A stretch of DNA of 14,708 bases from Firmicutes bacterium UBA6806. Lineage in GTDB: Bacteria > Bacillota > Clostridia > Peptostreptococcales > Acidaminobacteraceae. Of this stretch, positions 7,127 through 14,347 are shown in pieces (positions within the stretch are counted from its first letter, which is position 1; the number at the start of each line of letters is the position of its first letter). Below the pieces are notes generated by a model that saw nothing but the letters and a program-made list of their open reading frames with translations, ran no database searches and had not been told where the DNA came from. The stretch spans positions 1-14,708 of the forward strand of contig DKFC01000021.1 in NCBI GenBank assembly GCA_002452745.1, in the 5' to 3' direction. Made by a program: the position numbers and the translations under genes.

Positions 7127-7236
7127 CCGCCTCACCCCTTTTTGCTGTTTATACCTTATTAATTCGATATATGTTATTTATACCTATGAAATTTTGAGAT
7201 GAAACATCAAAATAGTCTCTTTGTCCCATAAGAATC

Positions 7237-7266
7237 AAAAAACCGCATTTCCTGAGAAATGCGGTT
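7237..7266 (-). terminator. Intrinsic terminator of the DEAD-box helicase gene
   Basis: On the minus strand AACCGCATTTC (complement of 7256-7266) and GAAATGCGGTT (complement of 7241-7251) form an 11-bp perfect stem with a 4-base loop, running into six T (7237-7242). It starts 22 bases after the helicase stop and separates this gene from the chemoreceptor downstream. Confidence 0.92.
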
Positions 7267-7287
7267 GAATGATTATCTTAATTTTAT

Positions 7288-9087
7288 TTATTTTGATGAC
7301 TTTTTGATTCGAACTCGTTTTTTATCCGAATCACCTTTGCCCTCTTTATAGGACTTTTTATGCTTTCCGCCTTCACTTCTGCTTTCGCCTCTGCCTTCGC
7401 TTCTGCTTCCATAACGATCTTTTCCACGGCCTGCATATTTGTCTTTGCCTCTGTCTTTGCTGTGTTCTTTGGCTTTCTCTATCATGATAGGCTTGCCTTT
7501 AATATGGCGTTGATCCATTCTTTCCAGAACTCTTTCAGCATGACTTTCAGGAATTTCTACAAATGAGAATGTGTCAAATATATCCACACTGCCAATGAGT
7601 CTGCCATCTATATCGGCTTCGTTTGCAATGGCGCCTACGATGTCTCTAGGTCTTACGTGATGATTATTGCCCACATTGATGTGCATTCTAATCATGGATT
7701 TCGAGCCTCTGCCCTTACCAACTTTCTTGCTGTTTTTCTCAGTTGCTTTTCCTCGTGAACGCTTTTCGTTGTCAATTGAGTCGATTTCGGTTACTTGCTC
7801 AACATCAAGTTCCATTTGAAGCAATGCCGCAGCAATTTCAATTGCTGAAACCCCTTGATCTGTTAATTCTTCAACGATTCTTATATACTTCGCATCCAAG
7901 CCACCTTGAATTCTGTCCTTGACTTTACCTAAGAAGAGCTCTCGCTTAGTTGCTTCTATATCTGTTATCTTAGGAATTGGATGAAGGACGATATCTGATT
8001 TTGTATATTGTTTGATGTTTCTCAGCAAATGATACTCTCTATAAGTGACAAATGTAAAGGAAATCCCCTCTTTGCCCGCTCTACCAGTTCTGCCGATTCT
8101 ATGCACATAGTACTCTTCATGGCTAGGCATGTCATAATTGAACACTGCCTCAACATTGTCAATATCAAGTCCTCTAGCCGCTACATCAGTTGCAACCAGA
8201 AGTTCTATGTCGCCTCTCTTGAATTTATTGATGACATTCATTCTCAGCGTTTGTTTCATATCGCCATGAATTTTGTCACAGAGATAGCCCCTTGCCTGCA
8301 ACATATCTGAAACTTCGTCAACTCGTTTCTTCGTGTTACAGAAAACGATTGAAAGTTTGAAGTTGTAAATATCCACAAGTCTTGAGAGAATCTCAAGTTT
8401 GTCCTTGTCTTTTACTTCAAGGTAAACTTGATTGATGTTTGGCGTCGTCAGTTCCTTATGCGCCACCTTTAAAATCTCAGGGTTTGTTTGGTATTTATTG
8501 ATAATGCTCATGATTTCCTTAGGCATTGTCGCTGAAAAGAGAAGTGTTTGAATCTCATGATCTACTTCATCTAAAACCAGTTCAATGTCTTCGCGGAATC
8601 CCATGTTCAGCATTTCGTCCGCTTCATCTAAAATAAGCATCTTCAGATCATCAAATCTCAATGTCTTTCTTCTCAGATGATCCAGAACACGTCCTGGTGT
8701 TCCGATAACGACGTTAACCCCTTTTCTAAGGCCTCTGATTTGGCGCTCTATATCTTGTCCGCCATAGATTGGCAAAATATTGATACCACGTTTATATTTT
8801 GCAATTTTGCTGACTTCCTCAGAGATTTGAACAGCGAGTTCACGCGTAGGACACAGTACAAGCGCCTGTACAGAACGTTTAGAATCGTCGATCAGCTCAA
8901 GCATTGGAATTGTAAATGCCGCTGTCTTTCCAGTACCAGTCTGTGCCTGCCCTACCAAATCTCTACCCTCTAACGCTACGGGAATTGCCATTGTCTGTAT
9001 AGGAGTAGTTTCTTCGAATCCCATAGCTTCAACGGCTCTCAGAATTTCATCTGAGACTTTCAGTTCACTAAATTGAATTTTGTTCAT
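7288..9087 (-). CDS. deaD: DEAD-box ATP-dependent RNA helicase with C-terminal DbpA-type RNA-binding domain (DeaD/CsdA architecture)
   Basis: This is a 599-residue RNA helicase likely to act on structured RNA in ribosome assembly, mRNA decay and cold adaptation, as known for DeaD/CsdA and CshA. The core is complete: Q motif (FSELKV near 6-11 with TTPIQ at 27-31), Walker A AQTGTGKT (48-55), PTREL (80-84), GG (109-110), TPGR (130-133), DEAD (154-157), SAT (185-187), ARGLDID (304-310) and HRIGRTGR (329-336). A DbpA-like RRM domain follows at about 465-540 (IRMHINVGNNHHVRPRDIVG at 466-485). The tail, 541-599, is rich in Arg, Lys, Gly and Ser with repeated SRSEG and GKD units. The ATG at 9087 has AAAGGA eight bases upstream; in-frame starts further upstream (ATG, TTG) have no such site. 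It follows the Nudix gene in the same direction but has its own extended -10 promoter and a strong terminator. The symbol is by architecture. Confidence 0.93.
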   Translation of the reverse strand: MNKIQFSELKVSDEILRAVEAMGFEETTPIQTMAIPVALEGRDLVGQAQTGTGKTAAFTIPMLELIDDSKRSVQALVLCPTRELAVQISEEVSKIAKYKRGINILPIYGGQDIERQIRGLRKGVNVVIGTPGRVLDHLRRKTLRFDDLKMLILDEADEMLNMGFREDIELVLDEVDHEIQTLLFSATMPKEIMSIINKYQTNPEILKVAHKELTTPNINQVYLEVKDKDKLEILSRLVDIYNFKLSIVFCNTKKRVDEVSDMLQARGYLCDKIHGDMKQTLRMNVINKFKRGDIELLVATDVAARGLDIDNVEAVFNYDMPSHEEYYVHRIGRTGRAGKEGISFTFVTYREYHLLRNIKQYTKSDIVLHPIPKITDIEATKRELFLGKVKDRIQGGLDAKYIRIVEELTDQGVSAIEIAAALLQMELDVEQVTEIDSIDNEKRSRGKATEKNSKKVGKGRGSKSMIRMHINVGNNHHVRPRDIVGAIANEADIDGRLIGSVDIFDTFSFVEIPESHAERVLERMDQRHIKGKPIMIEKAKEHSKDRGKDKYAGRGKDRYGSRSEGRGESRSEGGKHKKSYKEGKGDSDKKRVRIKKSSK

Positions 9088-9181
9088 TAAATTTTCCTTT
9101 CTCATTTTTGGCCCAGAACCTCTCGCTCTTGACCACAATGCACCAAAATAGGTTAATTTTAACCCTTTTTGATGTCATCAA
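9088..9181 (-). promoter_or_regulatory. Structured 5' leader of the DEAD-box helicase gene
   Basis: The leader between the -10 box and the ATG is about 95 bases. It holds an 11-base dyad TGATGTCATCA (9170-9180), a perfect 14-base palindrome GGTTAATTTTAACC (9151-9164), and a possible 6-bp stem between 9106-9111 and 9143-9148 that encloses a 31-base loop. Long structured leaders are common in cold-induced helicase genes, where the helicase can act on its own mRNA. Regulation here is inference. Confidence 0.45.
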
Positions 9182-9187
9182 CAAGTT

Positions 9188-9196
9188 ATTATATCA
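9188..9196 (-). promoter_or_regulatory. Extended -10 promoter of the helicase gene
   Basis: The minus strand reads TGATATAAT (complement of 9188-9196), a perfect TATAAT preceded by the TGn extension. No good -35 box is visible, as is usual for extended -10 promoters. It gives the helicase a start independent of the upstream Nudix gene. Confidence 0.6.
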
Positions 9197-9240
9197 CATA
9201 TAACCTTTGGATTCTATTATTTTTTTGGAATAATTGATAT

Positions 9241-9843
9241 TCAAACAGATTTTGAACGCATCTCCTCCACAAAAGGATTTAATTTATAGAGGCTTTCAAG
9301 TATCAGCGCCGAACGAATGCTCACTTCTTCCTCACTGAGAATCCTCACGGCCTCTTTCTTGTCCACAAATAAGATATCCGCTTCTTCGTGTTCTGTCTGA
9401 TAGTCTTTGCTCGGTGTTCCACTGTAAACACCATATGCCACATTAACCCTTTCATTGACAATTCCCACAGAGACATATCTCGCTGGCGACACTGAAACCA
9501 CGTCTAGATCGAGTCCTGTTTCCTCCTTGAATTCTCGCATGCTAGCTGTCTCAATTGCCTCACCAGGTTCTACAAGCCCTGCTGGGAACATGTAAACATA
9601 TTTACCCGCAGAGACCCGATACTCTCTGAGCATGACCACGTGCTCTTTATCCACATCACATGCTACAATCATCGCACCATCTGTGTAAACCGTTCCGTTT
9701 TCCAGTTCATCTCTGAGCCTTTCAATCCCTGCTCTAGACACGATTTCCCAGTATCCATTTCCGCCTTGACGTGTGGTGTAATCTATTCCATATCCCTTCA
9801 AATACTTAAGGGTTTCAAGTTCTCTTATATCGACTATTTTCAT
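9241..9843 (-). CDS. Nudix hydrolase, ADP-ribose pyrophosphatase (NudF-like) type
   Basis: This 200-residue cytoplasmic hydrolase cleaves nucleoside diphosphates linked to another group; the closest subtype is ADP-ribose pyrophosphatase, which yields AMP and ribose 5-phosphate. A canonical Nudix box lies at 89-111: Gly89, Glu95, REF at 103-105, and Glu107-Glu108 followed by Thr-Gly-Leu, the glutamates that bind Mg2+. The preceding VVMLREYRVSAGKYVYMFPA block (69-88) is typical of NudF-like enzymes, and the domain carries the usual N-terminal strand region. The ATG at 9843 has an AGGAGG site about seven bases upstream; an in-frame extension reaching back to 9978 would overlap the divergent ABC-F gene and lacks a ribosome binding site. 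Transcription probably starts in the 115-base gap shared with that gene. No clear terminator follows, so some read-through into the helicase is possible. Exact substrate is uncertain. Confidence 0.88.
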   Translation of the reverse strand: MKIVDIRELETLKYLKGYGIDYTTRQGGNGYWEIVSRAGIERLRDELENGTVYTDGAMIVACDVDKEHVVMLREYRVSAGKYVYMFPAGLVEPGEAIETASMREFKEETGLDLDVVSVSPARYVSVGIVNERVNVAYGVYSGTPSKDYQTEHEEADILFVDKKEAVRILSEEEVSIRSALILESLYKLNPFVEEMRSKSV

Positions 9844-9892
9844 ATGACATCCTCCTCGGTTTATATCTGTTTTCAATACACTTAAATTACTT

Positions 9893-9922
9893 TTGCTTTT
9901 CCCATCCCTTTTATTATATAAT
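9893..9922 (+). promoter_or_regulatory. Candidate promoter of the ABC-F gene, with a palindromic -10 region
   Basis: TTGCTT (9893-9898), an 18-base spacer and TATAAT (9917-9922) lie 36 bases before the ATG at 9959. The -10 sequence is part of the perfect palindrome ATTATATAAT (9913-9922), which also presents TATAAT to the minus strand, so the divergent Nudix gene may use the same melting region. The ABC-F ribosome binding site is AAAGGA (9947-9952). Confidence 0.55.
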
Positions 9923-9958
9923 ATCAAAGGATAATCGGGACTTAAGAAAGGAAATTTT

Positions 9959-11515
9959 ATGAGTATTTTAAATGTCAAAAATCTGAGTCATGGCTTCGGA
10001 GACCGTGCCATTTTCAACAACGTCTCCTTTAGGCTTCTCATGGGAGAGCATATTGGACTAATCGGCGCAAATGGAGAGGGCAAGTCCACCTTTATGAACA
10101 TCATCACCCACAAACTCGAGCCGGATGAAGGTGAAATTGAATGGTCCAAACGCGTTCGTGTCGGCTATCTCGATCAACATACCTCGCTTGAAAAAGGCAT
10201 GAGCATCAAAAACGTTCTGGATACTGCCTTTCAATATCTCTTTAACCTCGAAGAAGAGATGAATAACATGTACATGAAAATGGGCGATGTCACTGAAGAC
10301 GAACTCAATTACCTCATGGAAGAAGTTGGCACGATTCAGGATATCCTCAACCACAACGATTTCTATATCATAGATGCAAAAGTTAACGAAATTGCAAGGG
10401 GACTCGGCCTTTTGGATATCGGTCTTGAAAAACCCGTTGATAGCTTGAGCGGCGGGCAGAGGACAAAGGTTTTGCTTGCCAAATTACTACTTGAAAAACC
10501 GGACATCCTGTTACTGGATGAGCCTACAAACTACTTGGACGAAGAACATATCGAATGGCTCAAACGCTATCTTCAAGAATATGAAAATGCGTTTATTCTC
10601 ATCTCGCATGACATTCCATTTCTCAACAGCGTCATCAATCTCGTCTACCACATGGAAAACAAAGAACTCAACCGTTACGTGGGCGATTATGACAATTTCA
10701 TGAGAATCTACGATGTCAAGAAGAAACAATTGGAAGCTGCCTACAAACAACAACAACAGGAGATTTCAGACCTTGAGGACTTTGTTGCCCGCAATAAAGC
10801 CCGCGTTTCAACCCGAAACATGGCCATGTCCAGACAGAAAAAACTGGACAAGATGGATCGTATCGAACTGGCACGAGAAAAGCCGAAACCCGAGTTCAAT
10901 TTCAAGCTCGCGAGAACCAGTGGAAAATTGCTATTTAAAACCACAGATCTGGTCATCGGTTACAATGAAGCACTGTGTAGCCCACTGAACCTCCTCATGG
11001 AGAGAGGCCAAAAAATTGCCATCACTGGTGCTAACGGGCTGGGTAAGACGACGTTGCTCAAAAGTATTATTGGAGAAATCAAAGGCCTTTCAGGCGGTGT
11101 AGAATTAGGTGAATTCCTCCATATTGGCTATTTTGAACAGGAAATTAAAGACGCCAATTACAAGACCTGCATTGAGGAAGTCTGGGAGTCATTCCCTTCC
11201 TATACTCAATATGAAATCAGGGCGGCTCTTGCAAAATGCGGGCTGACCACGCAGCATATTGAATCTAAGATTGTGGTTCTCAGCGGTGGGGAACAAGCTA
11301 AAGTAAGGCTTTGTAAGCTCATCAACAAAGAAACGAACTTTCTAATACTGGATGAACCTACAAACCACTTGGATGTCGATGCCAAAGAAGAACTCAAAAG
11401 GGCACTTAGAGAATTTAAAGGCTCTGTCCTGCTCATTAGCCATGAACCTGAATTCTATCAGGACATCGTCACCGATGTCTGGAATCTTGAAGAGTGGACA
11501 ACCAAAATCGTTTAG
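9959..11515 (+). CDS. ABC-F family ATP-binding protein, YkpA/YbiT-like
   Basis: This is a 518-residue soluble protein with two ABC ATPase domains and no membrane domain. ABC-F proteins bind the ribosomal E site and relieve stalled or non-productive states. Domain 1 has Walker A GANGEGKST (36-44), signature LSGGQ (163-167), Walker B LLLDEPTNYLD (184-194) and SHD (216-218). A charged P-site tRNA-interaction linker covers about 245-320 (KKKQLEAAYKQQQQEISDLE, 254-273). Domain 2 has Walker A GANGLGKTT (357-365), LSGGE (441-445), LILDEPTNHLD (462-472) and SHE (494-496). A moderate arm insertion lies at about 92-145. The glutamate within the first Walker A and the YLDQHT motif (70-75) recall B. subtilis YkpA. 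There is no long antibiotic-resistance linker, so a housekeeping role is likelier than drug resistance. It is monocistronic, with a strong terminator. Confidence 0.92.
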   Translation: MSILNVKNLSHGFGDRAIFNNVSFRLLMGEHIGLIGANGEGKSTFMNIITHKLEPDEGEIEWSKRVRVGYLDQHTSLEKGMSIKNVLDTAFQYLFNLEEEMNNMYMKMGDVTEDELNYLMEEVGTIQDILNHNDFYIIDAKVNEIARGLGLLDIGLEKPVDSLSGGQRTKVLLAKLLLEKPDILLLDEPTNYLDEEHIEWLKRYLQEYENAFILISHDIPFLNSVINLVYHMENKELNRYVGDYDNFMRIYDVKKKQLEAAYKQQQQEISDLEDFVARNKARVSTRNMAMSRQKKLDKMDRIELAREKPKPEFNFKLARTSGKLLFKTTDLVIGYNEALCSPLNLLMERGQKIAITGANGLGKTTLLKSIIGEIKGLSGGVELGEFLHIGYFEQEIKDANYKTCIEEVWESFPSYTQYEIRAALAKCGLTTQHIESKIVVLSGGEQAKVRLCKLINKETNFLILDEPTNHLDVDAKEELKRALREFKGSVLLISHEPEFYQDIVTDVWNLEEWTTKIV

Positions 11516-11524
11516 TCCCATAAT

Positions 11525-11568
11525 AAAAGCATTCATCTCCGCTTAACCTGAGAGATGAATGCTTTTTT
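11525..11568 (+). terminator. Strong intrinsic terminator after the ABC-F gene, probably bidirectional
   Basis: AAAAGCATTCATCTC (11525-11539) pairs perfectly with GAGATGAATGCTTTT (11552-11566), a 15-bp stem with a 12-base loop, followed by a T run (11563-11568). On the minus strand it ends in TTTTATTAT, so it can also stop transcripts from the convergent chemoreceptor gene that ends at 11625, for which no closer terminator was seen. Confidence 0.92.
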
Positions 11569-11624
11569 AGTTAAAAGCGATCCTACACAAATACAATCAC
11601 TCTATCTTTAAATTGCCGTATTTT

Positions 11625-13403
11625 TTAAACGGTAAACCTTTGAATCATTCCAGTAAGCGTTTCTGCTATTTTACCCACATCCTGCGCATTCTCTTGAATA
11701 TTACGCATCAGTTCTGCCTGAGTATCCATGGTTGCATAAATTTCCTCAGAGGCAGCCGCATTTTCCTCAGTAACTGCCGATATGCCGTCTATGGACTGAA
11801 TTGCCAAATCCTTGTTGCGATCCACTGTTTGAATACTCTTGGTGATATTGTCCAACTGATTAATTGTACTCACCATGGAATTCTCAATGGCTTCAAAAGA
11901 GGACTTCACTTGAACCAAAACTTCCGCAGAGATATCAACGGCCTCGTTGGCGTTTTTCATATTCCCCTCAGTTTCCTTGATTTCACTTAAAATCTCTTTG
12001 ATAATCTGATCAATTTGCAAAGTGGATTTCGACGTCTCCTCTGCCAGATTTCGAATTTCATCTGCAACCACTGCAAAGCCTCTTCCCGCTTCACCTGCTC
12101 TGGCAGCTTCAATAGCCGCATTGAGTGCCAATAAATTTGTCTGTTCTGCAATTTGCTGGATGGTATTTGTAATTTGAACAATTGAAGATGATTTTACAGT
12201 TAACGTCCCAACGTTTTCATTTAACATCTTGTTGGCCTCGGCTGTTGACTTGAATTTCTCGCTCAAGTCTCGAATCAATTTGACCCCTTCCGCATTATTC
12301 TCTATGATTTCACCTGTATAGCCTCTGAGTTCTTCCGCACTTCTCACACTGAGGTTTATCTCTTCAGCCAGATTGCTCATATTGCTTGCCGCATGTTGAG
12401 CATCTTCAGCTTGTTCAGTTGCCCCTTTTGCAAAATCTGCCACAGTGCTGGTAACTGCTTCAATGCCTTCTCTACCATCCTTCACGATGACATTCAGTTC
12501 ATTATATGAAGCTGTGAGCCTATCAGAATCCACATGCATCTCCTTGATTAAATCTCTCAACACAATCCTTAAATTTGCAATGGATTTGGCGATGATGCCT
12601 CGTTCGTCTTTGTAATTTACCAAGTAGTCATACCCGTGGTCGTCTTTAATGTTGAGTTTAGCCGTCTTATCAACCAATTCAGCCAATGCCAAAATTGGTT
12701 TAGAGATGCTGTTACTCATCACAAATGCACCCACAGTGCCAAAGATAAGAACCAATAAGATAGAGCCACCTAAGATTGTCACAACTTTGTTGATTTCACT
12801 TCTGACAACGGTTTCCTCATCAGCTATAAAGGCATCAATATCATCCACATAATTTCCAGTTCCTATAACCCATCCAAACGGCTCATAGAGTTTAATATAG
12901 CCTCTCTTAGGCAATGCCTCATCCTCTCCCGGTCTAGGGAAATAGTAGTCCGAATACCCCTCGCCATCCTTCTTTGCCATCTCGATGAAGTCCTTTACAA
13001 TTTTCTTGCCAAATTTGTCCTCCAAGTCGATTCGACTCTTGCCTTCAACGTCCTTGTTGCCGAGCAAAACCACATTAACGCCATCAAGGGTATCCGCCCA
13101 AAAATAACCACTGTCACCGTACTTTGCATTTCGAATGACTCCAGCTGCAAGTGTCTCTGCCTGCGCCTTGGTAATCAGTCTCTTTTCCACTTGCTCATTG
13201 ATACCATCAAGTTCAGAGACGATAATCTCCACTTGATTTTTGATGCTTACATCATAGGCATTTCTCATTTGATTTTCCTGTTGGCTGAGTCTGCCCATGT
13301 TGCTGTTGTGAATAAAATAAACCGCTGTCCCCCCAACGATCCCAGATATCACAACCATTGCCAGCAACACCATTGCTATTAATTTTGTTCTGATCTTTCT
13401 CAC
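11625..13403 (-). CDS. Methyl-accepting chemotaxis protein with sCache_2 sensor domain
   Basis: This is a second transmembrane chemoreceptor feeding the CheA/CheW pathway. With GTG at 13403 as start it has 592 residues: a basic N-terminus, TM1 about 8-31, an extracellular single-Cache sensor about 35-205, TM2 about 207-229, HAMP about 230-285, and a signalling domain with tip EQTNLLALNAAIEAARAGEA (420-439). The sensor shows the sCache_2 landmarks GYFWADTLDG (99-108), IDLEDKFGKKIVKDF (125-139), GEGYSDYYFPRP (147-158) and FGWVIGTGNYVDDID (176-190). In other bacteria such domains often bind small organic acids, but the ligand here is unknown. The GTG is chosen because AGGAGGA (13411-13417) lies seven bases before it and the next residues are the basic cap of TM1; in-frame ATG codons further upstream would place this site inside the gene. 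No CheR-binding pentapeptide is present. It is a single-gene unit. Confidence 0.94.
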   Translation of the reverse strand: MRKIRTKLIAMVLLAMVVISGIVGGTAVYFIHNSNMGRLSQQENQMRNAYDVSIKNQVEIIVSELDGINEQVEKRLITKAQAETLAAGVIRNAKYGDSGYFWADTLDGVNVVLLGNKDVEGKSRIDLEDKFGKKIVKDFIEMAKKDGEGYSDYYFPRPGEDEALPKRGYIKLYEPFGWVIGTGNYVDDIDAFIADEETVVRSEINKVVTILGGSILLVLIFGTVGAFVMSNSISKPILALAELVDKTAKLNIKDDHGYDYLVNYKDERGIIAKSIANLRIVLRDLIKEMHVDSDRLTASYNELNVIVKDGREGIEAVTSTVADFAKGATEQAEDAQHAASNMSNLAEEINLSVRSAEELRGYTGEIIENNAEGVKLIRDLSEKFKSTAEANKMLNENVGTLTVKSSSIVQITNTIQQIAEQTNLLALNAAIEAARAGEAGRGFAVVADEIRNLAEETSKSTLQIDQIIKEILSEIKETEGNMKNANEAVDISAEVLVQVKSSFEAIENSMVSTINQLDNITKSIQTVDRNKDLAIQSIDGISAVTEENAAASEEIYATMDTQAELMRNIQENAQDVGKIAETLTGMIQRFTV

Positions 13404-13445
13404 TCTCTTTTCCTCCTTAACTATATGCCCCATTGTGATAACTAT

Positions 13446-13451
13446 ATTATA
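13446..13451 (-). promoter_or_regulatory. Candidate -10 box of the sCache chemoreceptor gene
   Basis: A TATAAT on the minus strand (complement of 13446-13451) lies about 43 bases upstream of the GTG start. No clear -35 box was found. I looked for the motility sigma-factor pattern (TAAA then about 15 bases then GCCGATAT) and did not find a properly spaced copy. Confidence 0.35.
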
Positions 13452-13567
13452 TCCATTTTTTCTCTGGTTATGCATTTATTAATATAGTACCAAAGCACTA
13501 TTTATTTTATTATAAAATCTATATCTCCATGTATAATTCGCTTTACGATTCCTTTTCAAAATTTTCA

Positions 13568-13596
13568 TCGCCATTCAGCCCAGAATCTGATATTAT
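13568..13596 (+). promoter_or_regulatory. Candidate promoter of the serine dehydratase operon
   Basis: TCGCCA (13568-13573), a 17-base spacer and TATTAT (13591-13596) preceded by TGA give an extended -10 promoter. A second TATAAT lies at 13600-13605. The start would be near 13603, leaving a leader of about 60 bases to the TTG start codon. Confidence 0.4.
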
Positions 13597-13622
13597 GATT
13601 ATAATCATTCAATGCATGCATT
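13595..13622. promoter_or_regulatory. Stacked palindromes before sdaAB, operator candidates
   Basis: Two perfect palindromes lie two bases apart: ATGATTATAATCAT (13595-13608) overlapping the promoter, and AATGCATGCATT (13611-13622) just downstream. TGCAT recurs at 13637-13641. They could be repressor sites for serine-dependent or iron-dependent control. The first is only a partial match to a Fur-type box. Confidence 0.4.
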
Positions 13623-13664
13623 AATTTTCTTTAAATTGCATGATTATTCGAACAGGAGGTTTCA

Positions 13665-14339
13665 TTGAAAGACTATAATATTTTCGATATTATCGGCCCG
13701 ATTATGATTGGCCCATCAAGCTCGCATACAGCTGGTGCTTGCCGCATTGGATATGCCGCTCAAAAGATTATCAAATCTCCAATAACCGAAGTTACATTCA
13801 AGCTCTATGGTTCCTTTGCCAAGACTTACAAAGGACATGGTACTGATGTGGCGTTACTCGGTGGTGTACTGGGGTTTAAACCTGACGACGAAAGACTGGT
13901 TGATGCCTTTAACATAGCGGATAACCGGGGCTTAAAATATCAATTTATCACCACAGATGATGACTGCGAACACCCCAATACAGTTGCGATTATCGCTAGA
14001 ACCAACATGCTGGAAACATGGGAAATAATGGGGATTTCCATCGGTGGCGGGAAGATGATTATTCGCTCTATCAACGGCATAGATGTTCAGTTCACTGGTG
14101 AATTTAACACACTTGTCACGCATCACAAAGACAGTTCAGGTATGTTGTCCAGAATTTCCACAATTCTCTCCGAAAACAGAATCAACATTGCCTATATGAA
14201 ACTCTATAGAGAAGAAAAAGGCCGTAAGGCCATTGGCATCATTGAAGCCGATGAAAAAATTCCTAAAAATGTCGTGGATGATTTAATCCGAATTGATGGC
14301 ATGATGTCCGTCAATGTGATTCAAAAAATATATGAATAG
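13665..14339 (+). CDS. sdaAB: L-serine dehydratase, iron-sulfur-dependent, beta subunit
   Basis: This 224-residue cytoplasmic subunit pairs with SdaAA to form the oxygen-sensitive [4Fe-4S] enzyme that deaminates L-serine to pyruvate and ammonia. The conserved IGPSSSHTAGACRIG block lies at 15-29 and GSFAKTYKGHGTDVALLGG at 49-67. An ACT regulatory domain fills about 146-220, starting near TLVTHHKDSSGMLSRIS, and is thought to sense serine. The length matches the B. subtilis-type beta subunit (about 220). The start is TTG: AGGAGGT (13654-13660) lies four bases before it and the next in-frame Met (residue 14) would delete part of the conserved N-terminus. The alpha-subunit gene follows after eight bases, with its ribosome binding site overlapping the stop codon, so the two are translated together. 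Confidence 0.95.
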   Translation: MKDYNIFDIIGPIMIGPSSSHTAGACRIGYAAQKIIKSPITEVTFKLYGSFAKTYKGHGTDVALLGGVLGFKPDDERLVDAFNIADNRGLKYQFITTDDDCEHPNTVAIIARTNMLETWEIMGISIGGGKMIIRSINGIDVQFTGEFNTLVTHHKDSSGMLSRISTILSENRINIAYMKLYREEKGRKAIGIIEADEKIPKNVVDDLIRIDGMMSVNVIQKIYE

Positions 14340-14347
14340 AGGTGCTT

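Noticed and set aside
7127..7135. GTG start for the dCache chemoreceptor, three codons upstream
   Set aside because: The GTG lies within the AAGGGGTGA ribosome binding site; the ATG at 7126 has proper spacing.
7360..7566. Plus-strand frame rich in Phe-Ala-Ser repeats
   Set aside because: It is the antisense reading of the repetitive Arg/Ser/Gly helicase tail, not an independent gene.
9088..9138. 17-residue N-terminal extension of the helicase from TTG or ATG
   Set aside because: No ribosome binding site for either codon, while ATG 9087 has AAAGGA and begins the normal family N-terminus.
9844..9978. N-terminal extension of the Nudix hydrolase
   Set aside because: It would overlap the divergent ABC-F gene and its promoter, has no ribosome binding site and no similarity to the family; ATG 9843 has AGGAGG.
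9959..11515. Antibiotic-resistance ABC-F protein
   Set aside because: The linker is of ordinary length and sequence matches the YkpA/YbiT housekeeping type; no resistance genes or attenuator leader are nearby.
13404..13475. ATG starts that would add up to 24 residues to the sCache chemoreceptor
   Set aside because: They lack a ribosome binding site and would place the strong AGGAGG before GTG 13403 inside the coding region; the GTG start gives the usual basic cap before TM1.
13404..13560. Motility sigma-factor (SigD/sigma-28) promoter for the chemoreceptor
   Set aside because: TAAA and GATAT-like elements exist but at wrong spacing (13 or 21 bases rather than about 15); the same search before the dCache receptor was also negative.
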